Of a stretch of 20,119 nucleotides of DNA, positions 4,507-12,567 are shown piece by piece (the stretch's first letter is position 1; each line of letters opens with the position of its first letter). The translations under genes and the position numbers were made by a program. Below the pieces are notes generated by a model. It worked only from the letters and a program-made list of their open reading frames with translations. It made no database searches and was not told where the DNA came from. Source of the DNA: a virus; the IMG/VR virus record IMGVR_UViG_3300042870_000052, positions 1 to 20,119 of that record, one strand, 5' to 3'.

Positions 4507-6206
4507 AAGGTTGTGAGTGATGCAAGTTCTGCGTTTGTTAATGCGGTTGGGAAAATTATAGATTCATTTACATTGCAACTTCCATCAGTTCCAAATGGCC
4601 CCGAACCTAATTCTAATGTATTATAACTTTTGCCCGTTGTGACTGCGGTTAATGTTCCAACACTCGCACCATTTACATAGGCACTTGTAAGAACCCCGTT
4701 TTTGTAAGCAAGTGCCGCTTTTACACGAACACCAAACAAACAAGCACCTGCTGAAAAATCAAATCCATCGCCATAAAAACGAAATGTATTTGGCGTGCCT
4801 CCATTTGAAATTATAGCATTCCACCCATTACTAGTATTAGAAGCATTGTATATATTCATATAACGCCCTTGACCGCTTACAACAGTAGGAACCATATCAA
4901 TAAACAAAGTCCCCTCCGTCTGCCCAATCAAACTACTTATACCCGTCTTATAACAAGCATCCGCCACCCTTGTGGCACTTGCTGATGTTGTACTTATGTA
5001 GGATGTGGGGTAAGATGATGCTTCGAGTTGTGCGCCCCATACAAAAATGCCGTCCGTTCCATTGCCCGAAAATGCGTTTACGCTTGTACTTGTATTTTGA
5101 AGCACAAAAATCCCGTACCCATAATTTGCATTGCCCGTGTCATTTACTGAACATCTATACCACCCATTGCCGACATTTTCAATTGTTGCGGTTACTGAAC
5201 TTGTAGAAACAACAACTCCGCTATTAACATCGAAAATCGCATAACCCGCCGTAAAATATGAACGAATTGCAAATCTGTTATATTCTCCTTTTTTGGCAAA
5301 AATAGATGCAAGGCCATTGCTACTTACTCCGATGCCACTTCTATCGACATAGTGCGTGCTATTTGTAGTTGTTGGTATTAATTTATCCGCATTTGCCGTT
5401 CCGTCTGGGCTTGTTGTATTGTTTGCCGTTACTGTTGTTTCTGTCTTAAACCATGCCGCATTGTCAAAATCTTCCGAATAACTTAACAAATTCGTACTCT
5501 GCTTTTCAAGTAGTAACGAAGGACACCCGCCCCCGCCATTTTGATAAGTTAATCTTGGAACATTTAAGCGGTCGGTAGTGGGGAAGTAGGGGTTGGCGGT
5601 TGAGCCGATGTTTAGTTGTGCGTTTTGAATATAAACATTCCCCGCAACAGTACAACCAAATCGAACATAATATGTCGTTGTCATTACGGCGGTAACTGAA
5701 ATTCTGTACCAACCATTTCCAACGCTTTCAATTACACCTGTACCGCTTGTTATTGTACCGTTTGACAAATTTACAATTACTCTCGGGGTTGGCGTTTGGT
5801 ATATGTCAATAGCAAAAGAACTAACAGACCCCGCCTTTGCATAAATTGAAAAAGTTTGTGAACCTAACTGACTAATACCTTGGTACGCGCCATAATCTCC
5901 ATTTGCCCCACTATCTGTAAATAAAACGGCATTTGTAGTTCCATCATAACCCGTTTGCCCCGTAGTTACACCGCTTCCCGCAGTATAATTCCAAGCGCCT
6001 CCGCTTGTAGTAAAACTTTGACTTTGCTCCAACAAATTCCAAGCCACAACCTCCACCAACCCCGAACTATTTATTCGGGTTCCGTTGGATGCTCGAGTGA
6101 ATGATAAATCCCCGCTTCCGTCGGTTGGGACTGCTGAATATACGATGTCCTCTTTATATCCGCTTGGGATTAAAACTAGGGAGGCACTATTTAATAAGTC
6201 GCTCAT
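4503..6206 (-). CDS. Lectin-like tail fibre / receptor-binding protein candidate
   Basis: This 567-residue protein is rich in Ser, Thr, Gly and Asn. It opens with 'SASLVLIPSGYKED' and 'DGSGDLSFTRASNGTR', a block I associate with Bacteroidota phage fibres. Two related beta-sandwich-like repeats follow. Repeat A (about 58-212) begins NLLEQSQSF, contains SVGNGWYRISV and ends near AQLNIGS. Repeat B (about 239-407) begins NLLSYSEDF, contains NVGNGWYRCSV and ends near AQLEASS. A C-terminal LamG/concanavalin-A-like domain (about 425-567) ends in 'FPTALTNAELASL'. Such domains bind sugars, so recognition of host surface glycans is the likely job. Unlike its neighbours, the gene contains no GATC site. 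It starts one base after the stop of the 52-residue gene and overlaps the next gene as ATGA. Confidence 0.8.
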   Translation of the reverse strand: MSDLLNSASLVLIPSGYKEDIVYSAVPTDGSGDLSFTRASNGTRINSSGLVEVVAWNLLEQSQSFTTSGGAWNYTAGSGVTTGQTGYDGTTNAVLFTDSGANGDYGAYQGISQLGSQTFSIYAKAGSVSSFAIDIYQTPTPRVIVNLSNGTITSGTGVIESVGNGWYRISVTAVMTTTYYVRFGCTVAGNVYIQNAQLNIGSTANPYFPTTDRLNVPRLTYQNGGGGCPSLLLEKQSTNLLSYSEDFDNAAWFKTETTVTANNTTSPDGTANADKLIPTTTNSTHYVDRSGIGVSSNGLASIFAKKGEYNRFAIRSYFTAGYAIFDVNSGVVVSTSSVTATIENVGNGWYRCSVNDTGNANYGYGIFVLQNTSTSVNAFSGNGTDGIFVWGAQLEASSYPTSYISTTSASATRVADACYKTGISSLIGQTEGTLFIDMVPTVVSGQGRYMNIYNASNTSNGWNAIISNGGTPNTFRFYGDGFDFSAGACLFGVRVKAALAYKNGVLTSAYVNGASVGTLTAVTTGKSYNTLELGSGPFGTDGSCNVNESIIFPTALTNAELASLTTL

Positions 6207-6207
6207 T

Positions 6208-6366
6208 TTATAAGTTGTTTAATTTGTTCAACAAACATGAAATACCCTCATAATATCCGCCGTCGGCGGTGATGCGCGCTTTGTAAGCCAATACAATGGA
6301 CCAACCTTGGCCCCTATAATTCGCCCCGCCTCGCGTGCCAATTCCGAGTGTTTGCGATGTTAACAT
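6208..6366 (-). CDS. 52-residue tail-associated protein with Gly/Cys motif
   Basis: An ATG at 6364-6366 opens a 52-codon frame starting MLTSQTLGIGTRGG and ending at TAA 6208-6210, one base before the fibre start. Its second half reads 'AYKARITADGGYYEG', then 'ISCLLNKLNNL'. This closely parallels residues 36-61 of the 838-residue tail-tip protein ('YAARVLAAGGYQEG' then 'SSCLLTKLQSLN'). The shared pattern, the tight spacing (nine bases after the 93-residue gene) and the absence of other coding content support a real gene. It may be an adaptor between tail tip and fibre, or the detached N-terminus of the fibre protein; related fibres, as I recall, carry this motif at their start. Confidence 0.65.
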   Translation of the reverse strand: MLTSQTLGIGTRGGANYRGQGWSIVLAYKARITADGGYYEGISCLLNKLNNL

Positions 6367-6375
6367 GATATTTGA

Positions 6376-6657
6376 TTAATAACCAATAACCGATCCGGAT
6401 GAAATAACAAATCCAACAATTTTGAAACCTTTTCCGGCGGGCAAATATGCGCCTTGTTGAAAAGTGATCGATGACATCCCGCGCGCACTCAAAACATTGG
6501 TGCCGCTTGATTCATTGTCGCCTTGAACCGAAAATGAAGTAAAAATTGTGTCCTCTTGTGGGACGATTGCATCATAAGAAACACCGGTGACTGTTGCGGC
6601 CCCATGTCTTTTGAATCCTTGTGAACCCGCGATGATATCTGCGCTTGCTTGTGCCAT
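6376..6657 (-). CDS. Small tail-region structural protein, unknown
   Basis: This 93-residue protein (MAQASADIIAGSQGFKRHGA...) is rich in Gly, Ser, Val and Ile and looks all-beta, with no membrane segment. It has the character of a small virion protein such as a fibre base, trimer cap or decoration protein. It lies between the tail-tip gene (43 bases upstream) and the 52-residue gene (nine bases downstream), within the tail operon. It contains GATC sites, unlike the fibre module that follows. I do not recognise a named family; virion incorporation is inferred from position. Confidence 0.65.
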   Translation of the reverse strand: MAQASADIIAGSQGFKRHGAATVTGVSYDAIVPQEDTIFTSFSVQGDNESSGTNVLSARGMSSITFQQGAYLPAGKGFKIVGFVISSGSVIGY

Positions 6658-6700
6658 AATGGTTCAAAAATAATCGCATGACATTAAACAATTACAACAA

Positions 6701-9217
6701 TTATGGTCCGGTCGCGATGACATACCATGCCGACCCATCACAAATAATTGTTTTTGATGCATAATTTGTGTTAATGTCTAAATGATCGGATCCATTGATT
6801 GTTTGTCCGGCATATGCATTGACAACCGCGGTGTGCGCTGATCCCAACTTTACAAAATAATATCTTTTGCCTTTTTGTTCGGCAACCGCTGGCAAATTGA
6901 TTGTGATTGATCCACCGGCCCCATTTAACAAATGACCTTCGAATGCCAAATCTAATGAATGGGTCCCGGCGGTGTATGTCTTGAATGTTCCATGTTCCTG
7001 AACCAACCATGTCACCGAATCGGTGGAATCGGTATATTTCAACATCACTTCCCATTGTGTTGTTTGTGTGGGTTGTGTTGTTGGTGCCTGATCAGCATAA
7101 TTCACCAAGTGTTCCAACACCTGATTTGGAACCGCTGAAATTGATCCATTCAAATTGGCAACCGCGGTTTCGGTATAATTTAAGCGATCACCCAAATTGC
7201 CGGTTGTCGATTGGTTAACCCTTAATCCTTCGCCGGATGATGTCGAATTTGTGTAAACCGGTGAAATGGCCAACCATTCGCCATCCCATTGTTCGGACCT
7301 CGCATCGAATCGCACACCATTCAAAACCCATGCATAATTATCAAAATACAAAGATTTGATTGATGTCAATGTCCCTGAATCAACCCAATTGCCCCGAATA
7401 ACCGGCAAAAAATCGGCATAAACCGATGCCATTTGCAATCCCAACATTTTTGTAATTGTTCCATGGGTGATTGAATCCCATCCGCCATACCAATCCGATG
7501 CCAACACATCGATTGTCCCATTGTTGACCAACCAATTTCCAAGGCCATAAGGCAATGCATCGGTATAATATACCGGATCCAATATGACCGGTGATGAATT
7601 CACCAAATTGGCGGTGGCTGCGGTTGTTATTTCAGTTATATCAAAAGTATAATCCGCATTTTTATATGGCGATGCATCGGCAAATGAAACTTGAATTGAT
7701 CCCCAAAAATCCTTGGTTGCTGAATTTCCATTTTTCCATTTGCCACCACTTGAATAAGGCAATACATTTCCATGCACTTCTAATTCAATGCGCATTTCGG
7801 TAAATCCGGCCGGCGCGGTTGTGCATGTCAATTCAAATTCGGATGTGATCCAACCGCCTTTGATATTGTTGGTTGGCATTCGATACAATTGGGTTGTCAC
7901 ACTACCGGTCACCCAATATCCATTGTTATTCAATACTTTGATATTGCCACCTGAATCCAATAATTTAATTCTATAATAAAGATCGGTCGAATCTTCAACA
8001 TATGTTATACCGGCATCAACAATCGACCTTTTCAATGACTTTGCCATCAGGCGGATTCGCATTGGTGCATCATCCGGTGTTGATCCGGTTGGAACATCAT
8101 AAACCCGCAATTCCAAAATTGATGATGCGCGATCATTATAATTGCGCAATTGCTTTGCAAGGTTTTGGCGCTTTGTGTTAATAGTGACCGATTGGGCCGC
8201 TGGCTGATAATACAAAGAAGGTTTTGCCATCCACAATGGGCGAACATCATTGCCGATTGTTTGTCGGTGTGTGTAGGTGGTTGTTCCGATATACTGTGCA
8301 GTATATGAATACCGCCTTAAATTGATTGTGGTGGCACTATTATATGCGGTTGGTGGTATAACATAGTATGCACCAAGTTCGTGGATTAGGCGCGCCCCAA
8401 ACATCAACAATACATTTTCCAATGCTTGTTTGCATGATATGTAATTTGGTTCAACCAACCAACCGACCGCATCAACTATTTTAACATCACTAAATGGATC
8501 AAAGTTGGTCAAAAAGGTGTATTCATCCACTTTGTACATGTCGATTCCCAATCGGGATGCATGCGATTCCCGCAACAAAACACCTTCATATAAATATTCG
8601 GTTTGTGTTCCATTAATGGCCCAATATTCCCATAAATCAAATGATTCTAAACACCGGCGGATCAATTGTGAAATTGTGATTTTACCACTGCTAAACCATG
8701 CCGATTTCACTTTGAATCCATCCATCAATTCCAATCCATCAACCGCCACCAATTCAATGATGGGTTTTGATTGGATTGATTCCCGCAATCGGGTCATTTG
8801 GTCCGCCAATACTCGACCAACATACCACATGACATCATCGCGATAAATGATCATCGCCCATGCGGTTTCCGCCATGGTTTGGATTGCAATAAAATCATCC
8901 AAGGTTGTTTGATCAGGCATCACCCATTGCGCAGTTGCGCGGGATGATCTGACAAAATTTTCATATACTGAATCGCCTTCGCCTTGCCTTTCAATGCTGA
9001 AACCATTGCCGGCCAATTTTAATTCGGTGGATGAATTAAGGGATTGTAATTTTGTTAAAAGGCATGATGATCCTTCTTGGTAACCTCCGGCGGCCAATAC
9101 CCTTGCGGCATATAATCGCGCGGTGATTTCGGGTGTTGTTCCTGATGGATCATCCCATAATTCAATGCGATAAGTTACATTTTGAATACTTTTGAAGGAA
9201 CCGACATATTTTCTCAT
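6701..9217 (-). CDS. Tail-tip / tail-hub protein
   Basis: This 838-residue protein directly follows the tape measure gene (TAATG overlap at 9217), the usual place for distal tail and tail-associated proteins. The N-terminus ('NVTYRIELWDD', 13-23, then about 65-180) resembles tail-hub modules of Bacteroidota phages, including 'GNGFSIERQGEGDSVYENF' (70-88). Between the first strand and this block sits a 30-residue insert with a Gly/Cys motif (about 31-62). The middle is long and beta-rich. The last about 80 residues (starting near 'HSLDLAFEGHLLNG', ending 'IICDGSAWYVIATGP') look like a fibre-tip or trimerising beta domain. No other large tail-tip gene is present before the fibre, so this protein may combine distal-tail and tail-associated roles. 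No peptidase motif was seen. Confidence 0.8.
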   Translation of the reverse strand: MRKYVGSFKSIQNVTYRIELWDDPSGTTPEITARLYAARVLAAGGYQEGSSCLLTKLQSLNSSTELKLAGNGFSIERQGEGDSVYENFVRSSRATAQWVMPDQTTLDDFIAIQTMAETAWAMIIYRDDVMWYVGRVLADQMTRLRESIQSKPIIELVAVDGLELMDGFKVKSAWFSSGKITISQLIRRCLESFDLWEYWAINGTQTEYLYEGVLLRESHASRLGIDMYKVDEYTFLTNFDPFSDVKIVDAVGWLVEPNYISCKQALENVLLMFGARLIHELGAYYVIPPTAYNSATTINLRRYSYTAQYIGTTTYTHRQTIGNDVRPLWMAKPSLYYQPAAQSVTINTKRQNLAKQLRNYNDRASSILELRVYDVPTGSTPDDAPMRIRLMAKSLKRSIVDAGITYVEDSTDLYYRIKLLDSGGNIKVLNNNGYWVTGSVTTQLYRMPTNNIKGGWITSEFELTCTTAPAGFTEMRIELEVHGNVLPYSSGGKWKNGNSATKDFWGSIQVSFADASPYKNADYTFDITEITTAATANLVNSSPVILDPVYYTDALPYGLGNWLVNNGTIDVLASDWYGGWDSITHGTITKMLGLQMASVYADFLPVIRGNWVDSGTLTSIKSLYFDNYAWVLNGVRFDARSEQWDGEWLAISPVYTNSTSSGEGLRVNQSTTGNLGDRLNYTETAVANLNGSISAVPNQVLEHLVNYADQAPTTQPTQTTQWEVMLKYTDSTDSVTWLVQEHGTFKTYTAGTHSLDLAFEGHLLNGAGGSITINLPAVAEQKGKRYYFVKLGSAHTAVVNAYAGQTINGSDHLDINTNYASKTIICDGSAWYVIATGP

Positions 9218-11040
9218 TACCCGCGCTTTGAATCTTTATTGTATCTTTCTAAAACAATCGCCAAATCGCGACCCTGAATTGTTGTGGATGCTATAAATCC
9301 GCCGGATGATTGTTCGGGTTTCATTAGTGTTTTTAATTTATCTAATGGCGCAATAACTTCGGGGTTTGACCTTGCATTTGGGTATTCGCCCATCAATCCT
9401 AATGTCGGCCCGCTGACAATACCACCATCGGCAAATGCTGGCACTGATGGACCGGCTTTTAATTGTGATGAAACCGCGGTTCCCAATGCAACCATTGCAA
9501 TACCGGCGGCGACTGCGGCGGCCGGATTAACAAATGCTGCCTTAAATTTCGAAATCGCAATACCATATGCAATCAATTGTTTTCCGACTGTTTTAATAAA
9601 GTTCGCAATTGAACCCAAAATTACTTTTGCAAAATCTTCAAATGGGTTGCCCTGACCTGACAATGCATTTCCTAATGCTTCGCCCAATCCAATTGCCAAA
9701 TCTTCACCAAGGGTTTCAACTGACTTTGAAATGTCGGTTGTCAATTGGTCCATGTCTTGAACAATCTTTGATCGGCTTTTATCATCAATTTTAACCTGAA
9801 TCAATACCGGTGGAACCGCGGTTCCGGCAATCATATTTGTTCCGCTGAATTGTTTTGATTTCAACAAATCTGATGCGGCCTTTTCCCTAATCTTTTTATT
9901 TTGTTCAATAAAGAATCTTTCAGCATCATTGGTGGCTTGCCCTTGGGCCTTGATCAATGCGATTGAATCGTCAAATTCTTTTTGTTGCGCCTTCTTTTTT
10001 GCTTCGCGCCTTTTTTCGCCATTGGCAATTGATTGGCTTGTTTGCAGTTCTTCGATTTTGCCTTCGGTTTCTGATATGTTTCGGCTAATTTGTAAATATT
10101 GTGCCGAATATTTGTCATAACTGGCCAAATTGGATTCCAAATTGGATTTCCTTTTTTGCCAAAATGCAATTTCAATTTGTGTTTGTTCCTTATCGCTTGC
10201 ACCGCGCAATTTGGCGGCATCCAATTCTTTCTTCAACAATTGATCGGCAATTTCCATCCCGTTCTTTGATGCTTCTTTGGATGATTCCGCTTGCTTGTTA
10301 TATGCCTCGGTTAATGTATTAACCGCTTTTGTTGTGTCTTTTGTTTTGTCCTTGACATTGGAAAATGCTGATGCAATCAATCCGATTGCAACCAAGATTG
10401 CGCCCGCGCCGGTTGCCACTAATGCGCCGGCATAAACCCGCGCCGCAACTGTTGCTTGACCCATCACATAGGTTTGAATTCTCATTGCTGCGGTGTTCAA
10501 ACCAACCATGAATGCGCTTTCCGCTTGCAAATTACTTTGAAGCGCTTGCAATCCATTAACCAAGGCCAATGCACCTTGCAATTGCACCATTGTTTTTTGC
10601 AAATCCTTTGATTCAATTCCCATCAATGCCGCCGCGCCTTCAACCGCGCTGAATGCACCGGCCAAACCTTGAACACCACCCAAAACCGCATCCAATCGCC
10701 TTGTATCGCTGGCAAAATATCCAATTTCCGCCCGCATGTCACCAACTGAATCTTTGATCCGGCCGGCTTCTTTGATCACCTCATTTGCAAATTGTTGGAA
10801 TTCAGGACCCAATGATCGGGCCGTCATTGCGATATTTTGCATTTGTCGCACAGTTGCCATTGATGGCTTTGATGCGGCCAACTTGGCAAACTGATCTTGC
10901 ATCCCTTTGATGGCCTCACCGGTCGCGCCTGACAAATCTTTGCCGGCTTTTTGGGTTGCAACAACCGCCGCATCCAATCCCTTTTTAAGGTTTTGAATAT
11001 CGGCCCCGATGATAATATTGAGTGATTGGGATTTGGCCAT
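9217..11040 (-). CDS. Tail tape measure protein
   Basis: This 607-residue protein is long, helical and Ala/Gln/Lys-rich. Hydrophobic stretches lie at about 205-228 (GALVATGAGAILVAIGLIAS) and 504-526. A highly charged coiled coil spans about 230-400. The C-terminal signature is typical of tape measures: 'AFADGGIVSGPTLGLMGEY' (535-553), then 'NPEVIAPLDKL' (559-569). Tape measures fill the tail tube and set its length. Using the rule of thumb of about 0.15 nm per residue, the tail would be roughly 90 nm. It sits downstream of the tail chaperone pair, as expected, but with the tail terminator gene in between. It overlaps its neighbours on both sides as TAATG (11040 and 9217). Confidence 0.92.
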   Translation of the reverse strand: MAKSQSLNIIIGADIQNLKKGLDAAVVATQKAGKDLSGATGEAIKGMQDQFAKLAASKPSMATVRQMQNIAMTARSLGPEFQQFANEVIKEAGRIKDSVGDMRAEIGYFASDTRRLDAVLGGVQGLAGAFSAVEGAAALMGIESKDLQKTMVQLQGALALVNGLQALQSNLQAESAFMVGLNTAAMRIQTYVMGQATVAARVYAGALVATGAGAILVAIGLIASAFSNVKDKTKDTTKAVNTLTEAYNKQAESSKEASKNGMEIADQLLKKELDAAKLRGASDKEQTQIEIAFWQKRKSNLESNLASYDKYSAQYLQISRNISETEGKIEELQTSQSIANGEKRREAKKKAQQKEFDDSIALIKAQGQATNDAERFFIEQNKKIREKAASDLLKSKQFSGTNMIAGTAVPPVLIQVKIDDKSRSKIVQDMDQLTTDISKSVETLGEDLAIGLGEALGNALSGQGNPFEDFAKVILGSIANFIKTVGKQLIAYGIAISKFKAAFVNPAAAVAAGIAMVALGTAVSSQLKAGPSVPAFADGGIVSGPTLGLMGEYPNARSNPEVIAPLDKLKTLMKPEQSSGGFIASTTIQGRDLAIVLERYNKDSKRG

Positions 11041-11441
11041 TATTTGTTGTAATTAATGATATAATCTTGGGCAATATGATAAATTCCCGCAAATCCCGCA
11101 TTATCTTCACTCATATGGGCCTCGCCATCATATTGGCAAGTTTGAACAAATACCGAATTGAATGTCGCCGGCAATGTCAATTCCATTGCATTCCTTACAA
11201 GATCAGCAACCTGAACCGCACTTTGATAAGATGTCCCAAATGAATTGATCTGAATCCTTGCAAAATCACTTTCCGATGGTCCTGATTTGGATGGGTTTGG
11301 AACCAATGAAACCAATTGATAAGAAATCGCCGGAAATGATGATTCTTGTGGGATCCTTAATGGATTGATTCGGGTTGAAACAACCGCCGTCAATGCTGCA
11401 TTATTGGATAAAATATTATAAACTGCATTTATTGCTTTCAT
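11040..11441 (-). CDS. Tail terminator / tail completion protein (DUF3168-like)
   Basis: This 133-residue protein begins MKAINAVYNILSNNAALTAV, with 'RINPLRIPQESSFPAISYQLV' soon after. It continues with 'ARIQINSFGTSYQSAVQVAD' and 'LVRNAMEL'. This order (N-terminal helix, 'P..I..P.ISY', 'I.I..F..SY..A..VAD.VR.A') is the pattern of DUF3168/gp17-type tail completion proteins, which cap the head-proximal end of the tail tube. Those genes usually lie before the tail tube gene; here it lies after the chaperones and before the tape measure. Its ATG overlaps the stop of the T-type chaperone by four bases (ATGA at 11438-11441). Confidence 0.75.
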   Translation of the reverse strand: MKAINAVYNILSNNAALTAVVSTRINPLRIPQESSFPAISYQLVSLVPNPSKSGPSESDFARIQINSFGTSYQSAVQVADLVRNAMELTLPATFNSVFVQTCQYDGEAHMSEDNAGFAGIYHIAQDYIINYNK

Positions 11442-11782
11442 GCTTCGGCTGGCGGGGTTAACTTCGCAAATATATCCGCATATTGAGTAATTTTTGCAAC
11501 AATATCATCAGGTTCAATGATTTCCCATGGGAATGCCATCAACTTGTTTGGGGCGATGGGTTTTTTCAAATGGGGTGACATAATTGTTGCCGCCATCCAT
11601 CGGGACATTTCCCATTGATTTTGAAATTCCTGATATTGTGCATTGCGCATGCCAACCAATCGGGCGCGCCAATATCTTGGTGAACACCGACCGAAATCAA
11701 ATTCATTCATGCCCATTTCGCCGAATGCAATTTGTTCGACTTTGCGCCATGTCAATGGTGGGCCTTCATTGCTGGCACTTAC
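11438..11782 (-). CDS. Tail assembly chaperone T extension, made by -1 frameshift from G
   Basis: This frame lacks a convincing start. The first usable codon is TTG at 11753-11755, with no ribosome-binding signal. Read from a -1 slip at the A AAA AAG site (11782-11788), it continues the upstream chaperone as VSASNEGPPLTWRKVEQI. The phrase 'PPLTW..V...AFG.MG' is characteristic of the T part of phage G/GT tail chaperones. The extension is 114 residues, giving a 224-residue GT protein. GT-type proteins hold the tape measure while the tail tube polymerises and are absent from the finished particle. It precedes the tape measure as expected, with the DUF3168-like gene in between. Confidence 0.8.
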   Translation of the reverse strand, partial: VSASNEGPPLTWRKVEQIAFGEMGMNEFDFGRCSPRYWRARLVGMRNAQYQEFQNQWEMSRWMAATIMSPHLKKPIAPNKLMAFPWEIIEPDDIVAKITQYADIFAKLTPPAEA

Positions 11783-11788
11783 TTTTTT
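11744..11788 (-). promoter_or_regulatory. Programmed -1 frameshift site with downstream stem-loop
   Basis: The minus strand reads GAA AAA AAG TAA at the end of the G-type gene. The heptamer A AAA AAG (11788 to 11782) is the classic bacterial slippery sequence and is in the correct frame. Three bases later GTGCCA (11773-11778) can pair with TGGCGC (11744-11749). Inside that, CAATG (11767-11771) can pair with CATTG (11753-11757), forming a two-part stem-loop that could pause ribosomes. Confidence 0.8.
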
Positions 11789-12111
11789 TCTTCGCCTTCT
11801 TCGATGGTGAAAAAATCGGCGATGGCTTGTGAAAAACCATTCATGGCCGGCAATAATTCGGTATATTTTGTAATTTTTCGACCAATTTGTGATTCGGTCA
11901 AAAATGGCGATTGCTTTCCATCAATTTCATACCCTTCTAAAATGCCATAAAATGCGCAAACCAATGACAAATCCAAAGTTTTTGCCATGTCCAAATGCTT
12001 TTGCAAATCTGCGAATGATTCCATGCCAATGTGCGACATCACATTGCGCAATGAATTCATGTTAAAAATAAGGGGATGAATTTCACCCCCTATTTCAATT
12101 TTGTTTTTCAT
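11779..12111 (-). CDS. Tail assembly chaperone, G-type product
   Basis: This 110-residue protein (MKNKIEIGGEIHPLIFNMNS...) is small, acidic and helical, and ends in a Glu/Lys-rich tail 'TIEEGEEKK'. Position (after the tail tube gene, before the tape measure), size and the frameshift signal in its last codons mark it as the G half of the G/GT tail chaperone pair. Normal termination gives G; a -1 slip at 11782-11788 gives the longer GT form. G-type proteins bind the tape measure during tail assembly. The start at 12111 is an ATG in an AT-rich context, 24 bases after the tail tube gene. Residues 'GRKITKYTELLPAM' (about 76-89) form the most distinct helix. Confidence 0.8.
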   Translation of the reverse strand: MKNKIEIGGEIHPLIFNMNSLRNVMSHIGMESFADLQKHLDMAKTLDLSLVCAFYGILEGYEIDGKQSPFLTESQIGRKITKYTELLPAMNGFSQAIADFFTIEEGEEKK

Positions 12112-12135
12112 GCCTCAAATATAGGCAAATTTTAA

Positions 12136-12567
12136 TTAAATAGTTGAAACAGTCAATGCGCCGGTTCCTTGAATCGATGCAGTGAATGTTGAAACCGCAT
12201 TTTGTGGGGCGGTCAATTTCAAATCATTAAACAATGCTGATCCGCTTAATTTCAAATCGCCGGAAACATTTGATGTCATGACAATTGTCACCGATGTTCC
12301 GGCCAATAAATCAGTGATGATTTCTTTCCAACTGATTAATGCACCAACTGATCCATCTTCTTCGAACATACCTTCAACCGACATTGTATATCCATACTCA
12401 CCCGCGATGTATTCTTTCGCGCCGGCTGAATCTTTGTTAGTTGTTTCGATCATGTCTTTAGTGATTGTAAAATCATTTGATGTCGCATTCGCGATTTTTG
12501 TTAGGGTCCCGCTGATGTCTTTGTAGATCGCGATCAGGGTTCCATTGGTGATGCCTGTGGTTGCCAT
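12136..12567 (-). CDS. Major tail (tube) protein
   Basis: This 143-residue protein starts MATTGITNGTLIAIYKDISG. It follows the pattern of TP901-1-type tail tube proteins. A strand pair at the N-terminus is followed by 'TSNDFTITKDMIETTNKDS' (29-47), matching the family's 'i....' block that ends with 'ETT.KDS.G'. Then comes 'YTMSVEGMFEEDGSVG' (about 60-75) and a C-terminal beta half that ends in 'TFTASIQGTGAL'. The protein forms the stacked hexameric rings of the non-contractile tail tube. It lies between the neck gene and the tail chaperones, the expected order. No extra C-terminal Ig-like domain is present. Confidence 0.85.
   Translation of the reverse strand: MATTGITNGTLIAIYKDISGTLTKIANATSNDFTITKDMIETTNKDSAGAKEYIAGEYGYTMSVEGMFEEDGSVGALISWKEIITDLLAGTSVTIVMTSNVSGDLKLSGSALFNDLKLTAPQNAVSTFTASIQGTGALTVSTI

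Noticed and set aside
6665-6672. TATTTTTG on the minus strand, a possible -7 promoter box before the 93-residue gene
   Set aside because: It fits TAnnTTTG and lies seven bases before the ATG, but the nearest TTG upstream is 22 bases away and the short pattern is expected several times by chance in AT-rich DNA.
11438-11755. The T-type chaperone as an independent gene starting at TTG 11755
   Set aside because: The TTG lies inside a predicted stem-loop with no ribosome-binding site, and the sequence upstream of it in frame continues the family motif, so frameshifting explains it better.
12116-12123. TATATTTG on the minus strand just before the G-type chaperone start
   Set aside because: There is no -33 element at the right distance, and the box lies only four bases from the ATG, which would put the transcription start inside the gene.
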